Origin: Lycorma delicatula
Taxonomy: Eukaryota > Arthropoda > Insecta > Hemiptera > Fulgoridae
NCBI RefSeq assembly: GCF_047948215.1
Contig: NC_134455.1
Location: 160,624,575 to 160,688,574 of the forward strand
Direction of reading: 5' to 3'
DNA: 64,000 nucleotides
Below, piece by piece: positions 44,640-55,951 of the stretch. The notes beneath the pieces are model-generated. The model made no database searches and was not told where the DNA came from. It was given only the letters and a program-made list of their open reading frames with translations. The position numbers were made by a program, and so were the translations under genes. Numbering within the stretch: position 1 is the first letter of the stretch; each line of letters starts with the position of its first letter.

Positions 44640-46308
44640 TTAGGAGTCATTATTATATTATACAACCCTTAAAATTAACGATGACGGTTGAACATAGCAA
44701 CCTCATCGAGGAACTCCCACACGGTCGACAATGCAGCTCTCGCCACATTGACAAGCCGTTTGTGAGCGGCCAAGTTTCCCCCCGACCTCCAGGGTGGCTC
44801 GATCTCTGGCCCCCCCAAGAGCAGGGCAGTCGAACATCATATGCACGTTCGACTGGACCTATCCGCAGACACACAACTCATCAGCCACCAGGCGAAACCA
44901 AAACAATTATTGGTTCAGGTTTACATGGTTGGTGAGCACCCGGGCAACCGACGTCCTTAAAAACGAACTCGAGGCATACCATCCCCCCAGATCCTGTATA
45001 AAACTATACAAGGATCTTCCCTTAGTCTTGGTGTGCCATTCAAGCTGCCATGTCTCCATCGCGAGGCTCCATAGCCTCTTCCGCAGACGGGAGATGGGCA
45101 ACTGTACGAAATTTTCTTCCGGTGCATTGTGATCACCATTCCGCTCCGGTTCTGGCCCGGCTCGAAACCGCATCCCAAATGCCTCGGCCTCCCGACCTCT
45201 TCGCAACTTCCATATGACTGCTCGAACTTTCACCACTAAATCGATTGGGAGAGCCTTTCCCAATACAATAGTAGCCTCGTAGGAGGTTGTTTTAAATGCA
45301 CCAGTGGATACTATCATGGCTCTGCGCAGGGCACTCCTTAAATTTTGAAGCAGTGCTCTATTTCTTTCCAACCTATGCGCCCAAACTGGCGCCGCGTATG
45401 CGATCATACTTTCGAAAACGCCTCGGAACACCAAGTATATTTGGCGGCCCGACAGCCCGTAATCCTTCCGAGCAACCCTCCTAAGCTTGTGCATCACAGA
45501 GACAGCGTCCGCCGCAACTTGCTTAATATGGTTACTAAAAAGCAACTATCATCAAACAAAACACCTAGGTAGTTATGAACCCTCACTAGGCTGATTACAC
45601 AGCCTTTATATTTAATATGGGGGTTTCGACTGCATGATAATTTGTCTGCACCATTCAAAGCATAAACTTCGTCTTGGGCACAGAAATGTTTAAATTTTGA
45701 ATGTCCATCCAGCCCTCGGCGGTTGACAAAGCCGCCTGCGCTCTACTTTCTATCTGCGGTCGTGAATTGCCACGAACTAAAAGGAGACAGTCATCGGCGA
45801 AAGCCTGGGCCGTGACCCCTTCTGGGAATGTCACCCCAGAAATCCGTCAAACACCAGGTTCCACAGCAGGGGGCCGAGAACGGAACCCTGCGGGCTTCCC
45901 CTGGTGACGGACTTTTCCACAACTAGGTGCGCATCTTTAAACAGAGCCGTACGGTTAGACAAATAGTCTCTTACCACGGCCTGCAGGGCTTCGGGAACAT
46001 TGCGGCGTTCCAAAGCATAGAGGACAGAACTCCAACACAAGGAAGGAAATGCTGCATCTCTATCAATAAAAATAGCCAAAACATATTTGCAGTCGGCGCT
46101 TTCCACCTCGGCAAGAGCATTTAAGATGCAATCCTCGGTGCCAACCCCTTTAATGAAACCATATTGGCCTCGATTTAGAAAACAGCTCATATCGATGCTT
46201 TCCTAGGGCCGTTCCACAACTAGCCTTTCAAGCAACTTGCCGAGAACCGGCAAGAGGCTGATGGGTCGATAACTGCTGACCTCACCAGGATCTTTTCGTG
46301 TACGGCTC
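44640..46308 (-). pseudogene. E2 ORF2, distal RT, thumb and C-terminal CCHC
   Basis: From 46308 on the minus strand: SRTRKDPGEVSSYRPISLLP (RT block 2), LGKLLERLVVE, QYGFIKGVGTEDCILNAL, LAIFIDRDAAFPSLCWSSVL (motif A, variant), SVTRGSPQGSVLGPLLWNLV (motif B), AFADDCLLLVRG (FADD in place of YADD, about 45800), NYLGVLFDDS near 45560, and the thumb YAAPVWAHRLERNRALLQNL. The C-terminal region has LTNHVNLNQ and a knuckle LCVCG...HMMFDCP near 44855-44815. Stops and frameshifts occur near 46204, 45650, 45600, 44905 and 44865. It is the continuation of the segment at 46715-47969 beyond the NUMT. Confidence 0.82.
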
Positions 46309-46714
46309 CTTTAGTAACTTCTGGTGTTTATTTAATTATTCGTTTTAATTATTTTATTTTATTTTGTGATACTTATTTTTTAATAATTATTTCTTTGGTT
46401 ACGATAGTTTTATCTGGATTTGCTGCTTGTTTAGAAAATGATTTGAAAAAGATTATTGCCTTTTCTACTCTTAGACAGTTAGGATTTATATTTTTTACTC
46501 TTTCTTTAGGTTCTTTAACTCTTTGTTTTATTCATTTGTTGATCCATGCTTTGTTTAAGTCTTTACTTTTTTTGTGTTCTGGAATTTTTATTCATTGTTT
46601 TTTAAGAAGTCAAGATATTCGATTTATAGGTGGGTTGGTAAGGCAATGTCCCTATGTGAGTTCAGCATTTTTTGTTTCTTTAATTTGTTTATGTGGGTTT
46701 CCCTTTTTTGTGGG
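46309..46714 (+). pseudogene. nad5: NUMT: mitochondrial nad5 fragment
   Basis: The plus strand translates without a stop as a central piece of NADH dehydrogenase subunit 5, with blocks LVTSGVYLIIRF, DLKKIIAFSTLRQLGF, HLLIHALFKSLLFLCSGI, SQDIRFIGGL and LCGFPFFVG. Three AGA/AGG codons (in STLRQL, FLRSQD and LVRQCP) sit where ND5 proteins have Ser or a variable residue; AGA is Ser in the invertebrate mitochondrial code, which shows mitochondrial origin. The strand is T-rich as insect nad5 coding strands are. It lies inside the minus-strand ORF2 of LINE E2, between the DPW block and the SYRP block, and is not expected to be expressed. About 135 residues of a protein usually over 550 long are present. 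Confidence 0.93.
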
Positions 46715-47969
46715 CCTGTAACACGTCTTTGCGAGCTGCCAAGGATCGCGCTGCAACTCGCGCATGGAGTCTTTCCAAAACTTGAGTTGGCTTCTTTGAT
46801 GGCGTGAACATATTCATTACGGGCACGCCGGTAGATCCAAAGACGCTCAGCGCGCACGTTGTTAACGATGGTCCCCGTTAGGGGGCAGCGCTGGTACCTT
46901 ATCCGCGCGGATCTCACTCTTGCGCGCAGCACACTAAGGTCAGAGGACCACCATTTCTTGCCGGGCCTCCGCCTGCGTTCCACAGACGACCCCCCGGAAA
47001 ATGGGTCATGACGGCTCCAGGCACGCTCAGATCAGCGGACTGGCCGTCTATGTCGGATCCGTCCATTGGCCTAGGCCGCCGTAGGACGTCGTCACAGCCA
47101 CTCTTGATGGCCTGGCCAATTAGCTCCGCCATCAAGTCCACCTCCTCCCTACACTCCATGCGCCACTGCAATCCTTGTAAGGCAGCATCGCACACACGCC
47201 GCAGCCTGTGTCGATCCAGGCCCCTTAGGTTGTAGCGACCTGGATTTGGTGCACTTAGACCACCTCCGTAAGCAATATCATAGGTTATAAGCCTATGATC
47301 GCTCACACTGGCCTCGGGCCAGACAGTCCAACCACCTGTCCTCCGAAGCAAGTCGCCCGTCACCAAAGTGACGTCTATATAACTCTCTCCCAGTTCGCTG
47401 GAGAAGTTGGCGGCTGCTCCGCATAATTTAATAAGGTTTCTGGCTTCTGCGAACTGCTCGAGACCAGCACCTCTGGGGTTTGTGAGTGGCGAACCCCAGG
47501 CGGTAGACTTGGCGTTTGCGTCCAGAGCAACCAACACTCTGGTGCCCGGGAGACCGTCCAGAATCCCGCCCAACTTCGCCAGCAAGTCATCGATACTCCA
47601 TCCAAGCTGTAAGTATCCCGACACAAGTACGACATCGAGCGTACCCCTCGTGATTCGCACGACGGTGAATCGCTCGTCAGACCACTGGGGCATCCAGAAT
47701 ACACCCAGAGCGTCTGAGCCCACCACGGCCGCAGACAGCGGCCGTCCCCCACGAGAATGAATAACTTTCACCCCGTGGAAGCCGACCACCCTATCCGCGA
47801 CCGTGTACGGCTCCTGGACCAAAAGGACCTCGAGGTCATACTCCTCAAGGAGCCTCATGGCCTCGCTCGTGGCCGCCCGGGAATGGTGCAGATTAATCTG
47901 ACCCAGGCGCAGGCGTTCGAGTGGGTGGAGGTCGGCCCCAAAGGCTTCCTGCCGTTCAGCCGTCGCCAT
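46715..47969 (-). pseudogene. E2 ORF2, APE endonuclease and linker
   Basis: The ATG at 47969 opens MATAERQEAFGADLHPL and the endonuclease starts LRLGQINLHHSRAAT. Catalytic motifs are intact: QINL (Asn), LLVQEPYTV (Glu), VALDANAKSTAWGSP (Asp/Asn), YIDVTLVTGD and SVSDHRLITYDI (Ser-Asp-His). Then come KWWSSDLSVLRARVRSARIR, the linker, and after a frameshift near 46770 FWKDSMRELQRDPWQL and AKTCYR, where nad5 begins. Another frameshift lies near 46920-46990. The endonuclease itself is open from 47969 to about 47000, the best-preserved endonuclease in the window. Confidence 0.85.
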
Positions 47970-49559
47970 AAGCTGTGTTGTTAACAGCTTTATCCCGTGA
48001 TATCTCGTACGCCCTACATTGTCTACTCCCGACCCGGTTGTCCAGCATTGCTGCCTTTCACCTGGGCACAGTCGGCGTACTTCGCGGGCGACGATTTGTG
48101 AGGGCAATTGGCTGCCCTGTGCCCCGAAGCAGTGGCCACACATCTCCTTTTGCGCTCTGCAACGGAGAGCGGTGTGTCCGTAGCCCTGACACTTAAAATA
48201 ACGGGCTACTTCTACATGGTCGACTACCCTACAGGCAGTCCACCCAAAAAACAACCTTCCACCGGCCACTAAGACCTGCCGGATCTTAGGCGAGGTCTCG
48301 AGTACCCAGTGACTTCTCGGGGCATCCTTCCTCCCCAACTGCCGGACAACCTTGGCTTCCCTAACGAAGTCTTCGACAGCCATATCCAACACAGGATTTT
48401 GGCTGTGTATCGCTTTGAGGATTTCGGGCCCCTCTACCCTCGTTGTCCTCGGCATATCGTAGACCAATATCTACGGTCTACGCTCGGCCAGCATCTGAGC
48501 CTTCAGTCCGTTCTTAGTAAGAACTGTGGCCTCCAGCAGTTGTTTAGCCTGCTGCTCATTTATATCCTCCAGGACCACTCCGTGATCCCTTGTTTTGGTG
48601 ACCCGGGAAATCTGGAACTTTTCTTTCCTCGGGTCCAGGATCTTCTTGAGGGTTAGCTCCGTCATTGCTGATGAAGCCCCCTGATCAGGTTTTATAGGGA
48701 CCACCTTGACAGTGGCCCGCTTAATTTTGTTTGCCGGCGCCTGTGCTGGCGGCGGCGGACCTACTCGCCTAGACGCAGGGGCGGCCGTTACTGAGGCGAA
48801 GGAGATAGGCTTCTTAACCTTCTCCTCCACCCTGTTTAAGGACTTCTGGATCTCACCCAAAGCATGACCGTTTACCGGTTTAAAACTTCGGACTCCCTCC
48901 ACAATCTGATCCACCATGCCCGATAGTCGAGTAACGACCGAATCAAGAGCAAGGTTGGCGCCCTGGAGGCCCTCACATCTAATTGCCAGGTTCGACACCA
49001 ACAATCCACACTCGCCTAGATACGAGTCTACGAGCTGCCTCAACTCGAGAGCAACTCTAGACTCCTTCTTTGAGGAAATCTTGGCCCATTCGGCCCTCAT
49101 TTCCTCGATTCGTCCCAAGCCATCCGCCCCAGAGGTCACCTGCTTTAACACAAGCTTCCCCCCAGAAACATCACGCTCAGGGACAAAATCTGCTCTGCTG
49201 TTCTCAGCCTTCCCCGACTTCTCAGAGAGGCGTCCTTCGGACTTGGCGCCCCCTCCTGTGCCGTGTCCTCGCTGTACGAATCCGGCTTTCGCCTTTTCCG
49301 CACCGCTCGAGACAGAGGTGTCCCGCAGGATTTTCGTGCAGACCGCATCACTCGGGCGCTCCACTACCCGAGGGGCTTCCGCGACTACCTTATCGAAAGA
49401 CCGGGGCCGCGGCGGTGACCTACCGATTGACCTCCTTGGCAAGAAGGGGTCACCGGAAACCAGATCCTTGGCCAAACCGACCAAGTCCTCCAAACAACCT
49501 GCCCCGGGTTGCTCCATCGCTGAACAATTTAGCAATACACCAGCTGTGTTGCCAGGCAC
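47956..49559 (-). pseudogene. E2 ORF1 (gag)
   Basis: The ATG at 49559 opens MPGNTAGVLL and the frame is open for 362 codons. It has a charged, Ser/Arg-rich N-terminus, a coiled-coil-like middle (RIEEMRAEWAKISSKKESRV to LNRVEEKVKKPISFASVTA), then the V-P-K--Q region and RVTKTRDHGVVLEDINE. A TAG at 48471 interrupts before VYDMPRTTRVEGPEILKAI (RRM-like). Zinc knuckles follow: CQGYGHTALRC, CGHC with frameshifts, and a third ending VGSRQCRAY. In the last frame the stop is TGA at 47956-47958, overlapping the ORF2 ATG (47969) by 14 nt. It would encode the RNA-binding protein of the element. Confidence 0.8.
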
Positions 49560-50007
49560 TACAATTCACAGCTTGAACGAATCTAACACCTACCACAATA
49601 CCAGGTGAGCGTCTAAACTCTCACACCCCGAACGGACCGTCTGTTCCGCAGTCCACCCGAGGAGTCAAAAAGCTCCTTCCACCGGCTAGGTCGGGGCGTA
49701 AACCGCTTTTCGAACCTGCCAGAAGATCTAAATATATTTAGGCCTCACCAACTACGTATGGGTACACGATATTACAAAGGAAATGTTCTGATTTGGCCGA
49801 CAGCAGCACTACTGCAACACACTACGTCGCCGCTTTGTCAAAACTCCACAGCAACGCAGGTTGACTGACCGCTGCTGATCGTTGTCAACCCCGACGACGA
49901 GAACGTAGAACGCTGTACTTGCAGAATCAAATTAAATTAGCACCGGTTGCAAAAAAAAACATAAGTTTTACAGCACGGGGCCAGAGGCCGAGAAGCGATC
50001 TAAATAA

Positions 50008-50147
50008 GATATATTGGTGGTCGCTACCGGTATAATCGTCGAGAACTCTCCAGTCCTGACGAGCGTGACCTGTTCTTCGGAGGCGAGGGAAATATCAGGA
50101 ATGGTTTCCAAATATCTTGGGCGGCGTCGTGTTCCCTGTATTGAGAA
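50008..50147 (-). repeat. E3 fragment: right 140-bp direct repeat flanking E2
   Basis: It matches 44053-44192 in length (140 bp each) and sequence except at four positions. In E3 it encodes the linker between endonuclease and RT. See the entries for E2 and E3. Confidence 0.9.
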
Positions 50148-51558
50148 CCCCTCGTCTGCGCCGTGCCTCAGAACTTGGGCTCTGCTGCGATACGGAATCC
50201 ATATCGCGGCAGTCCCTTCAACGCCCCTTGGGGGACGGTCGAGTTTACGAGTATTCGTAATTGCGTTACTTTTAATTCTAGCGTTAATCGTGATTTTGAG
50301 GCTCTGTTTCGCGGAGTGTGTGTTCCCTTGCAGGATCTAGATTGGTTGAGTATGCTGTGTGCTCACGCACTGGCTTCTTGGTCACATCTGGGTGTTGCTG
50401 TTGGGCACGCACACGTCTAAATTTTGTTTTGGTTTATAAATGACTGTCCTGGTGGTTCCTTGTTGTGGACCAGGGGGCCCGAGGTGTGTCGGTAAGTCGA
50501 CCTGCGCTTTGCGAGTTGTGAGTTGCGGGAGAGCAGGAGTCAATGGCCTTGCATGCTCTGTTGTTTGGATTGTGACGTGGGTCGACATCTATGATGCTGA
50601 CCTCGAGCCTGTGTGCATAGAATCTGAGGGTGTTTTGTTGAGGTGGAAATTGTCAATTTTGTGTACTATGTTGCCCTCGAAGGCGGTTATTGCTTGCATT
50701 ATTTATTGTAATATTTTGTTTCTATTTCCTATTTCATGTATTTCTTGTTCATGTTTGATCTGAATGCTTCGGTTGTCTGTTCGTTGGCTGAGGGTAGGGA
50801 AACCTACAGGAGGCCCAATACTCTGGTTTTTCCCACCGGTGCCATAAGTCTGTTGTGCGGGGTTTGAAAAACACGCTACCTTGGTTGTAAAAGCTGGCCC
50901 GGTGACGAGACGCAATCTGATCCTCTATGACGTGAACCCGGCTCGTTCTCTGTGTGTACAGACGGCGGGTTGGCGTAGGAGTGGGCCCCGTGTGGCAGGC
51001 ATTGGTGGACGGATCTTCTGCTACGGCGGGTGGAAGCCGTCGAACACTGCACGTGGTTTGCTTCGGCGCTGTATGGGCAGCGACGTTCGTTGAGAGTCGT
51101 CCTCTGTAATGGATGTCGGCAGGGGCACGCCCACCGTAACGACTATGTCAGGTGAGGCGGCGGTTTGCAGCCGGCGATGTCGTGGCGTCCTTCTCTCCCC
51201 TGCTGTGGTTCGCTCGCGTAACCTGGACGGGGCGCGGGCTGCCGCAGTTGTGGTAATGAGCGGGGTAGCGGCCGGCATAGGTGCTCAGATGGCGGGTCCT
51301 GCGTACGGCGGACTCGGCGGCGTCACTCCGGGTGTAAGCCCGGCGGTGGAAGCGCGTGTACGGCGTGACTTTCAAGATAAGATAGAGCCAGGCGCCACTT
51401 CCATCGCAGGCGGTCGTGGTGCTTTCCTTCAGCTGAGTGGCCCCTTTTTGGGTAGGCTGGCGGGTCTGCGGTGTCCGGGGGTACGTCGTGAGGTGGCTAC
51501 TTTTTCCGGCCTCCGACGTCACTCTGTGCACACTTTCTAAAATCCCTTAAACGGGAAG
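50148..51558. other. Unassigned sequence between E3 fragment and copy A
   Basis: This should hold E3 sequence upstream of the 140-bp repeat if E3 was ever longer, but the minus strand shows no endonuclease motif. Plus-strand frames 50163-50420 and 51109-51540 are open but have no domain I know; the second is Gly/Ala/Arg-rich as GC-rich UTRs often are. The final bases before copy A, TAAAATCCCTTAAACGGG, resemble the junction motif of the array. It may be UTR of another LINE. Confidence 0.35.
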
Positions 51559-51720
51559 AGCGTCTGCCGACGATACTGGCATCCATGGTTTAAGTTATTA
51601 TATAATTCATTTTTCTGCGACTGATTCGCAATTGTTCCTTGAGGTTGTCCGGCCTCTGATTTGTTTTTCATTTATTTTATATTATTTGTTGTTTTAGTAG
51701 TCTGCTCATACTCCACCTGC

Positions 51721-52926
51721 ATGGCGTCCAAAGGGCGCTTATCAGACATTTCTAGTTGTGACGAGGGGCACCACCTCCTCGGCGTGGGAAGAGGCGAGGA
51801 GCGGACGCTCCTTCTGATAGTGAGGCACCGACAAGTCGTTTGCGACAAAAGGTGTGCGATCTCAGCCAGTGCGATCCTCTACGGGGCACTGTTCTGATAC
51901 GGACCTTGAGATAGAGGAGATTTTGGGACTGCCGCCGCCGGCGGCGAAGGTGCCGCCTCTGCAGGCCAGCAAACAGGCGGTTTTGGAGTTGAAAAAGGTG
52001 GAGAATCAAATTGCCACGGAGGCGCTCGCCACTCTTTGTCAATGCGTAGGGTGGAACGTCTGCAAGGATTTGTAGATGGTTATAAAGCTGGAGCTGGTGT
52101 GAAGGACATTCCTTCACCTGAGGCCTCAGGTGGTGTGGTGAAAGATCAGCCGTTGTTCTCGGCGGTGGTAGGACAATCACGTAGGCGTCATCAGAAGGTC
52201 GCGCTGGTGGACCGGCCGGCTGAGACGACGCAGGTGGCATTTAAAGAGGAGGTGTTCCGGAAGCTGGGGGCCACGGAGAAAGGCTTGAAAATAGTTATTG
52301 TCAAGGAAAACCAGAAAGGGTTGCGTATTTTAACCCATGATAGTGACACTGAAAGGAAGATAAAGGAGAATGAGCTATTACAGCCCTACGTGATGAAGTC
52401 GGTGCCGTCTCAGCCGTTGCGGCCTCGGATGATTCTGTATGACGTTCCAAGTAGCCTGACTGAGGACCAGTTATAGGAGGCAATCCGAGTGCAGAACACT
52501 CAATTGGCGCCCGATGAATTCAGGAAGTTGTTGAAAGTTGCATTCCGGACCGGGATAAAGGAGGGGCCTTTAGTCCATTATATATTAGAATGTGATAAGG
52601 CCTTGAGGTCGGTGTTCCTGGAGACTGGGAGAGTCTTTATAGACTACCAGGCATGTAAGGTGAAGGATTTCGTACGTGTGACTCGATGTTTCAAGTGTTC
52701 CGGCTTGGGCCATATGGCCAAACAGTGCAAATCGGTTGATTTATGTACGTTTTGTGGTGAGGAAGGCCACAAGAATGTGGACTGCCTGGTTCGGAAGGCT
52801 AACGGCAAGCCTACTTGTGTGAATTGTCGACGAATAAAAAAACCTGATGGCCACAGCTGTCTCAGTCCGGATTGCCCGGCGTACAGGCGGGCGAGATAAT
52901 TGTTGATTATGAGGACCGATGTTTAG
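51721..52926 (+). pseudogene. Copy A ORF1 (gag)
   Basis: It starts MASKGRLSDISS, as copy C does. A frameshift near 51765 scrambles the next 35 codons. A deletion relative to copy C near 52030 removes the block found there at 60035-60190 (LQGMKELAALFNGIIGELDY and following). Then RRVERLQGFVDGYK, RPRMILYDVPSSLTEDQL with TAG at 52473-52475, and three intact zinc knuckles: CFKCSGLGHMAKQC, CTFCGEEGHKNVDC and a third starting CVNCRRIKKPDGHSC. An early TAA at 52897-52899 precedes the ancestral stop (TAG 52924-52926) that overlaps the ORF2 start. The knuckles would bind element RNA. Confidence 0.8.
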
Positions 52927-55900
52927 GGTCGGTCAAATCAATCTGGGGCGCTCGTATTGCAGTCAGGTGGAGTTAGAGCGGTTGGCGGATGTATTTGAGT
53001 TGGACGCTTTATTGATACAGGAGCCAAATGTCGTGTGTGGTGAGGTCACGGCGTTCACGCGTTCGTGGAAAGCCGTTTATGTGACTGGAGCTGCAATGTC
53101 GGTGGTGTTGGTTCGGCGGGACCATCAGATCCTAAAGTTGGATGCCGTTTCCTCTCAACACCACGCCTGTGTGAAAGTTTGCCTGCCTGATCAAGAATTT
53201 ATTCTGGTCTCGTCATATTTTCAGTATGCGGATCCGGTGGAGGATCATCTTCGGCGTTGGGATGCTATACTTCAGGCTTTCCGGCTGAGCCGTTGTTGAT
53301 GGGTGCTGATGTCAATGCGAAATCTGGGTTGTGGCATGCGCCAGTGACAGATCTTCGGGGTCGTGCTGTGGAGGAATTTGTGGTGCGGCACGGCCTTCTG
53401 GTCTTGAATGAAGAAGGTCACCTGCTAACGTATAGGGGGCATATGAGACTGTTCCAAGGCACGAACATCGATGTCACGCTGTTTCGGGGCGCCTTGGATG
53501 CCCAGAGGTGGAGAGTGTCGGACGAGTCGTCTAGTGACCACCGTTTACTACTCTATGAGGTGGTGGCACGAGGTACTCGTGGTGCGGCCTGTCGGTTGGC
53601 GGAGCCTGGCCGCTATATCTTGGGCCGTGCAGACTGGGCAAAGTATCAACGAAATCTACGGAGAGGTCTTCAGACTTGGAGGAGACGGTTCCGCGACCAG
53701 CACGTGGATGTGGCCGCACTGGAATTTGGAAAGGCAATAGTGTCTGCAGCTGATTCTGCGATTCCGCGATGCACAGGCAGGGAACGGCTTTCCACTTGGT
53801 GGACCGCTGAATTCGCCCAATTGAGATTACAGGTCCGCCGTGCGCGACGGCTGGCTCAGCGAGCCCGTGACCAGGATGAACGAGTTCACTTGTTTGCGGT
53901 TTACCGGCAACAGTGCAATAGGTACCGGGCTCGAGTTCGTGATGCACGGCGGCTTTCTTGGAGGCGTTTTGTGTCGGAACAAGGTCGGAAGGATCCTTGG
54001 GGTCTGGTCTACCGCATTACGTTTGGAAGGCAAAAGAGGGAGCAGGTCTTCTCTGGTCTGCGGACGCCATAGAGAGTGGAGTCGGATTTAGAGAGGGTTT
54101 TGCAGCTGCTGCTTGAGGGCATATTGCCTGGCGATAGTTTGGCGGGCGAAACGGCCTACCATGGTCGTATTCGCCGAGAGGTGGTTCTTGTGGAGCGCTC
54201 TGTATTGATAACAGAGGAGGAGCTATTAGACGCGCTCTACTCGATGCGCCAGGGCAGGGCCCCTGGGCTGGACGGTGTTACAGTTGAGTTGCTGAGGAAG
54301 CGATTTCTTGCTGCTTGGAGGATTTGCTCTATTTATGTAATGCTGTTTTGAGAGTGTCTCAGTTCCCTGTGTGCTGGAAGCTGGGGAAGCTGGGGAAGCT
54401 GGATGTATTGTATAAAGGCTCGGGGAAGGACCCCGCTCAGGTAGCATCTTATAGACCACTGACGTTGCTGTCTTCGGTCGGGAAGTTGTTTGAGAAGATC
54501 CTGTATTTTCGGGTTTCGGCCCGCTTTCTTGGTAATGGGAGCCTTAGTCAGCGGCAGTTTGGGTTCCGCCGTGGCTCTAGTCCGGAGGATGCTATTTGCC
54601 TTGTCCAGCGGGCGATAGAAGAGGCCGAGCCGATACCTTTTGGGTGTGTTTCTCGACATCCGTGGTGCTTTTGACAACCTTTGGTAGCCATCTGTCCTTT
54701 ACCAGCTGGGCAGGCGTGGAGTGACACAGTAGGAAATGGCGTTGTTTCGGAGTTTCTTCCAGGATAGACGAGTGGTGCTTCGTCGTGGACGATTTGAACG
54801 AGCCAAAGTGTTGTCTAAGGGGAGCCCCCAGGGTAGTGAGTGTTCTTAGCCCATTATTGTGGTCGGTTGAATTTGACACATTGCTGCGGGTGCGATTCCC
54901 GCCTGGATGCGGAGTCGTGGCTTACGCGGATGATGCGTTGTTGTTGGTGCCGGGAGTTTCCCTTGTTGACCTGGAACAGAAGGCGGAGAGGGCGTGTCAT
55001 CGGCTGCTCGTATGGGCTCGGCAGCATAAGTTGGAGTTTAACTATGGTAAGTCCACGGCGATGATGCTGAAAGGTAGTTTTCAACCAGGGAGGCGGCCCG
55101 TCGTTCACCTAGGCGGGCAGTGGCTACATTTTGTCGACTGTCAGAGGTACCTGGGTGTGCTCTTGGATGGTCGGGGTACTTTCAGGGACCATTTTCGGTC
55201 GGTCGGGAACAAAGCTTGCGCCGCATTTAGCAGTTTGCGGCGAGTGTCGGGCTCGACGTGGGGCCAAGCCTTTGTGGCACTGAGAATACTGTATAACGGC
55301 CTTTTTGAACCAATTATGTTGTTTGCTTCAGCTGTGTGGATGCAGCGGCTTGATACACAGTACTATCGGTCTTTATTGAACCGGTCTCAGCGCTTGGCGC
55401 TGCTGGCATTAACGAAGGCGTATCGCACTGTGTCGGGGGAGGCCCTGACGGTGATAGCAGGTGTGAAGCCATTAGATATTTCAGCCTGGGAGAGAGCAGA
55501 GAAATACAGTCTGAGAAGATCAGGACGGTGGGCGGTAGATCGAGCAAGAGGTGTCGAGCTTGCCGGTTTTGAGGAATGGCAGCGACGGTGGGATGCCGCA
55601 ACAGTGGGGCGGCATACCTACGCAATATTCCCGGACGTTCGACGTCGTTGTACGAGTTGCCGGGTACAGCCGGACTATATGATGACACAGGTGCTCTCTG
55701 GACACGGTGATTTCCGGGCGAAGCTTCACTCCTTTCGCTTGGTGGCGGATCCCAATTGTTCGGAATATGGTCTGCCAGAGACGGTGTCTCACATCTTACA
55801 TGATTGCGTGCGGTACGCTTTTGCCAGGGACAGGTTACTCCGTGACCTCCAGCGGCTCGGGTTGGACTTTGATGTTCCGGCTTTGCTGTTCTCGACGGCC

Positions 55901-55951
55901 GGTTTAGACGTTTTTAAGCGTTTTGTCAGCAGCATCTTTTCGAGTAGGTAG
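52919..55951 (+). pseudogene. Copy A ORF2: APE endonuclease + RT
   Basis: ATG at 52919 (overlap ATGTTTAG with ORF1). The endonuclease has QINLGRSYCSQVELERL, LIQEPNVV, GADVNAKSGLWHAPVTDLRG and SSDHRLLLYEV, so its catalytic residues are all visible. RT blocks: RAPGLDGVTVELL, SYRPLTLLSSVGKLFEKILY, QFGFRRGSSPEDA, motif A damaged near 54650, AYADDALLLVPG, YLGVLLDGR. Thumb FASAVWMQRLDTQYYRSLLN, then the C-terminal CCHC in which the second Cys is Tyr (CSEYGLPETVSHILHDC). Frameshifts near 53278, 54068, 54300, 54640 and 54830 and stop codons make it inactive. Normal length, about 1,010 codons. Confidence 0.88.

Larger units (their letters stand above)
44193..50007 (-). mobile_element. R1-clade LINE E2, inserted in E3 with 140-bp direct repeats
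   Basis: The element (about 5.8 kb) has, on the minus strand: 5' UTR (50007-49560), ORF1 (49559-47956), ORF2 (47969 to about 44640) and 3' UTR (about 44640-44193). Immediately outside both ends stands the same 140-bp sequence (44053-44192 and 50008-50147; four mismatches). That looks like a very long target-site duplication made on insertion into E3. There is no poly(A). Inside ORF2 a mitochondrial nad5 fragment (46309-46714) replaces RT sequence. E2 is not the same family as copies A-C or E1. Confidence 0.8.

Noticed and set aside
46309..46721. Functional nuclear-encoded ND5 gene
   Set aside because: It is only a central quarter of the protein, has AGA codons that would be misread as Arg in the nucleus, no promoter, and lies inside a dead LINE.
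51109..51540. 144-codon Gly/Ala/Arg-rich open frame as a gene
   Set aside because: Composition-driven; the opposite strand is open as well, and it directly precedes a LINE 5' end.
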